NCBI GenBank assembly: GCA_037074705.1
Contig: CM073591.1
Location: 77,792,532-77,856,531, forward strand
DNA length: 64,000 nt
From: Zhengitettix transpicula
Lineage: Eukaryota > Arthropoda > Insecta > Orthoptera > Tetrigidae
Reading direction: 5' to 3'
The translations under genes and the position numbers were made by a program. Of the stretch, positions 62,401 through 64,000 are shown piece after piece. Numbering within the stretch: position 1 is the first letter of the stretch; every line of letters starts with the position of its first letter. Under the pieces are notes generated by a model, which worked only from the letters and a program-made list of their open reading frames with translations, was not told the DNA's origin and did not search any database.

Positions 62401-63457
62401 AATATAATTTGTTTGGTAATATTTGTTCGTATTGTATGGCTACAAAATTTATATCAGTAAATGTAAATAATTATTCTAGAAATAATAGTAGTACGTTTTA
62501 TATATAAATGAATAAGTGTTGCTCACTTCTTAATTTCCCGGCCGAGATAGATAGTTTATGATAGAAAACTATTAGAGGATTGGTACTAGTTAGGAAATGC
62601 ATAGTCTGCATCATGTCTATACACGAGGATAAAATTGAGTAGCGTTTTGGGTTTCTGGATTAAAGTTTTGTTTGTCACAATTACCTAATTATGAGTTATA
62701 TTTCTATGTATATAACTGTATTTAAAATGTTTGAATTACCGCATTAACCAAATTTTTAATCTCAAAATATACATTTAATCTGAATTAACACACCAAATGT
62801 ATGTAAATAATCTTCAGATTATTTCTAAGTATGACCAATGTATTAATTTATTCTGACAGGTAATATAAACCAGATTGAGAGTAAAACTCTGATGTTAGTA
62901 GTGGAAGATGTCGTAGATATTTAGTTCACATTACTTTGTTTGCGTAAATATCTCAATATATTTTTATAGAATAATATCTTATAGACGAATTTGATAGATC
63001 CATTTACAAACCATAATTATAAAAAATATTGCTATAGAATTGAAAATATAATTTATAGAATCTGGACGTTACTCTAAATATTTAAAATTAAAGTTAGTTA
63101 ATAACCAGATTGATTTCGTTAATTTCGATTGATGAATTGATACTTAGTTCAAGAACCCCTAGATTTAAATATATTTTTGCGGTAAAGCGGTATATAAAAA
63201 ATTATACTTTAAACAATCCCGCATTAAGAATGTCAATTTTGGTTAATGATTTAGATATTGATTTAAATTTTTATGAATTATTAACGTTGCTTAGAGATAA
63301 CATTTAGGTACACGAATGATTATACATCATACATATAATTTTGTTTCAAGATATATATTTTCGTATAACGATTTTATTAATATAAAAGCAGTAGTATTAA
63401 TCCGAAGATGTATATTTGATCTTGTTGGTTGTGATAGTGATTAAATGATTCGTTAAT
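59401..63457. other. 4 kb without recognisable genes or elements
   Basis: A+T-rich. The 69- and 73-codon frames around 60.0-60.37 kb lie on opposite strands in a mildly G+C-rich patch with a GATGGCGGC motif (near 60161). No exon structure could be supported. Confidence 0.4.
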
Positions 63458-63465
63458 AACATTGT

Positions 63466-63656
63466 ATCGACCTCCTGTGGTTTAGGGGTCAACGTTACTG
63501 CCTCATTTAAAAGAAGTCCCGGGTTCGAATACCGGCGAAGGCATGGTTGTTGGGTGCGTGAGAGAAACTCTCGTCAACTCAGTCCCCCGACTAGAAAAAA
63601 TGATTTCCCATACTGAGTCGCTATTGATGCGAATGCAAATAAATCAATATATAAAA
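63466..63656 (+). repeat. tRNA-derived SINE, complete, with 8-bp target-site duplication
   Basis: The head carries box A (TGGTTTAGGGGTCAACG, near 63478) and box B (GGGTTCGAATACCGG, near 63529), with a T-arm stem that pairs except at one position. A non-tRNA body follows, with the small hairpin GAGA-GAAA-CTCTC, and the element ends in an A-rich AAATAAATCAATATATAAAA tail. AACATTGT precedes (63458-63465) and follows (63657-63664), giving a 191-bp insertion. The tRNA part lacks a proper anticodon arm and acceptor stem. It has no obvious sequence link to the SINE fragments at 16.2 and 19.6 kb beyond the tRNA origin. Confidence 0.8.
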
Positions 63657-63664
63657 AACATTGT

Positions 63665-64000
63665 GTCAAATAAGAAACTGTTGTATAATTTGATATTATG
63701 AGAAAGAGATTGTCAATTTTTTCCCGAGGGTATTAGCACAGTTTTCTACCGTTTCTGTAATATCTTAAACGTTCGAATGCTTCTCTCATGAGGTTGGTAC
63801 TTCCCGTTGCTATGCAACCCACAATCCTTAGTCTTCTCGTTGGTTCAAATGGTCGTGGAGTTTCCTCGTATTCCCGACAGCAACTGCGCAGAATCGGACT
63901 TTGCAGGAAAGGGGACCTAAGCGGAATCCGATACATATCTTCAACACGTGGTGTCGCTTTAAATGAAGTTATACACCGATATGTGGGTTTCTGGAATCTA
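63665..64000. other. sequence without a recognised gene, with a palindromic X-box-like site
   Basis: A G+C-richer patch (63.73-63.96 kb) has a 67-codon minus frame without motif. GTTGC-TAT-GCAAC at 63806-63818 is a perfect inverted repeat resembling an RFX X-box. A single such site is not evidence of regulation. Confidence 0.3.

Overview
This looks like non-coding chromosomal DNA from a large, A+T-rich animal genome, most likely an insect. By eye about two thirds of the bases are A or T. There are long (TA)n tracts, an irritans-like mariner, an I-type LINE, tRNA-derived SINEs, LTR retrotransposon pieces and short inverted-repeat elements. A cockroach/termite-like host (Blattodea) is my best guess from the general look of the repeats, but nothing here proves it. 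I find no convincing host protein-coding gene, no rRNA and no functional tRNA. Outside the transposons the longest open frames are about 60-125 codons, as expected by chance. The window is best read as intergenic or large-intron sequence.

Layout. 0-7 kb: a ~500-bp-spaced duplication, a dead mariner (3.2-4.5 kb), a tRNA-like SINE piece (4.9 kb), TA microsatellites and decayed copies of an inverted-repeat element (5.8-6.8 kb). 7-15 kb: no recognisable element. 15.0-15.6 and 19.0-19.2 kb: two inverted-repeat elements, each flanked by a perfect target-site duplication (11 and 12 bp) and each carrying a hammerhead-ribozyme-like core; a third core lies at 35.6 kb. 17.5-18.7 kb: the 3' end of a LINE with RNase H and a CCHC knuckle. 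20.9-24.9 kb: five copies of an unnamed retroposon-like repeat, here called REP-A; four more lie at 28.1, 42.9, 51.6 and 54.7 kb.

32.5-33.3, 43.9-44.9, 48.7-49.35 and 49.6-50.4 kb: four diverged LTRs of one family, here called LTR-X. The first two are on the minus strand and the last two on the plus strand. Each is followed by tandem copies of its own LTR-end/primer-binding-site junction. 56 kb: a G+C-richer patch with two CCAAT boxes, an E-box and a strong 5' splice-site match, the only hint of a host promoter. 63.5 kb: an intact tRNA-derived SINE with an 8-bp target-site duplication.

The main points of interest are (1) the hammerhead-like motifs inside short inverted-repeat retroposons with target-site duplications, (2) the tandem LTR-end/primer-binding-site arrays shared by all four LTR-X copies, and (3) the REP-A family, with a 5' hairpin, an A-rich tail, two 3'-end subfamilies and one copy nested in another. 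None of the elements has an intact coding frame, so all need proteins supplied from elsewhere or are dead.
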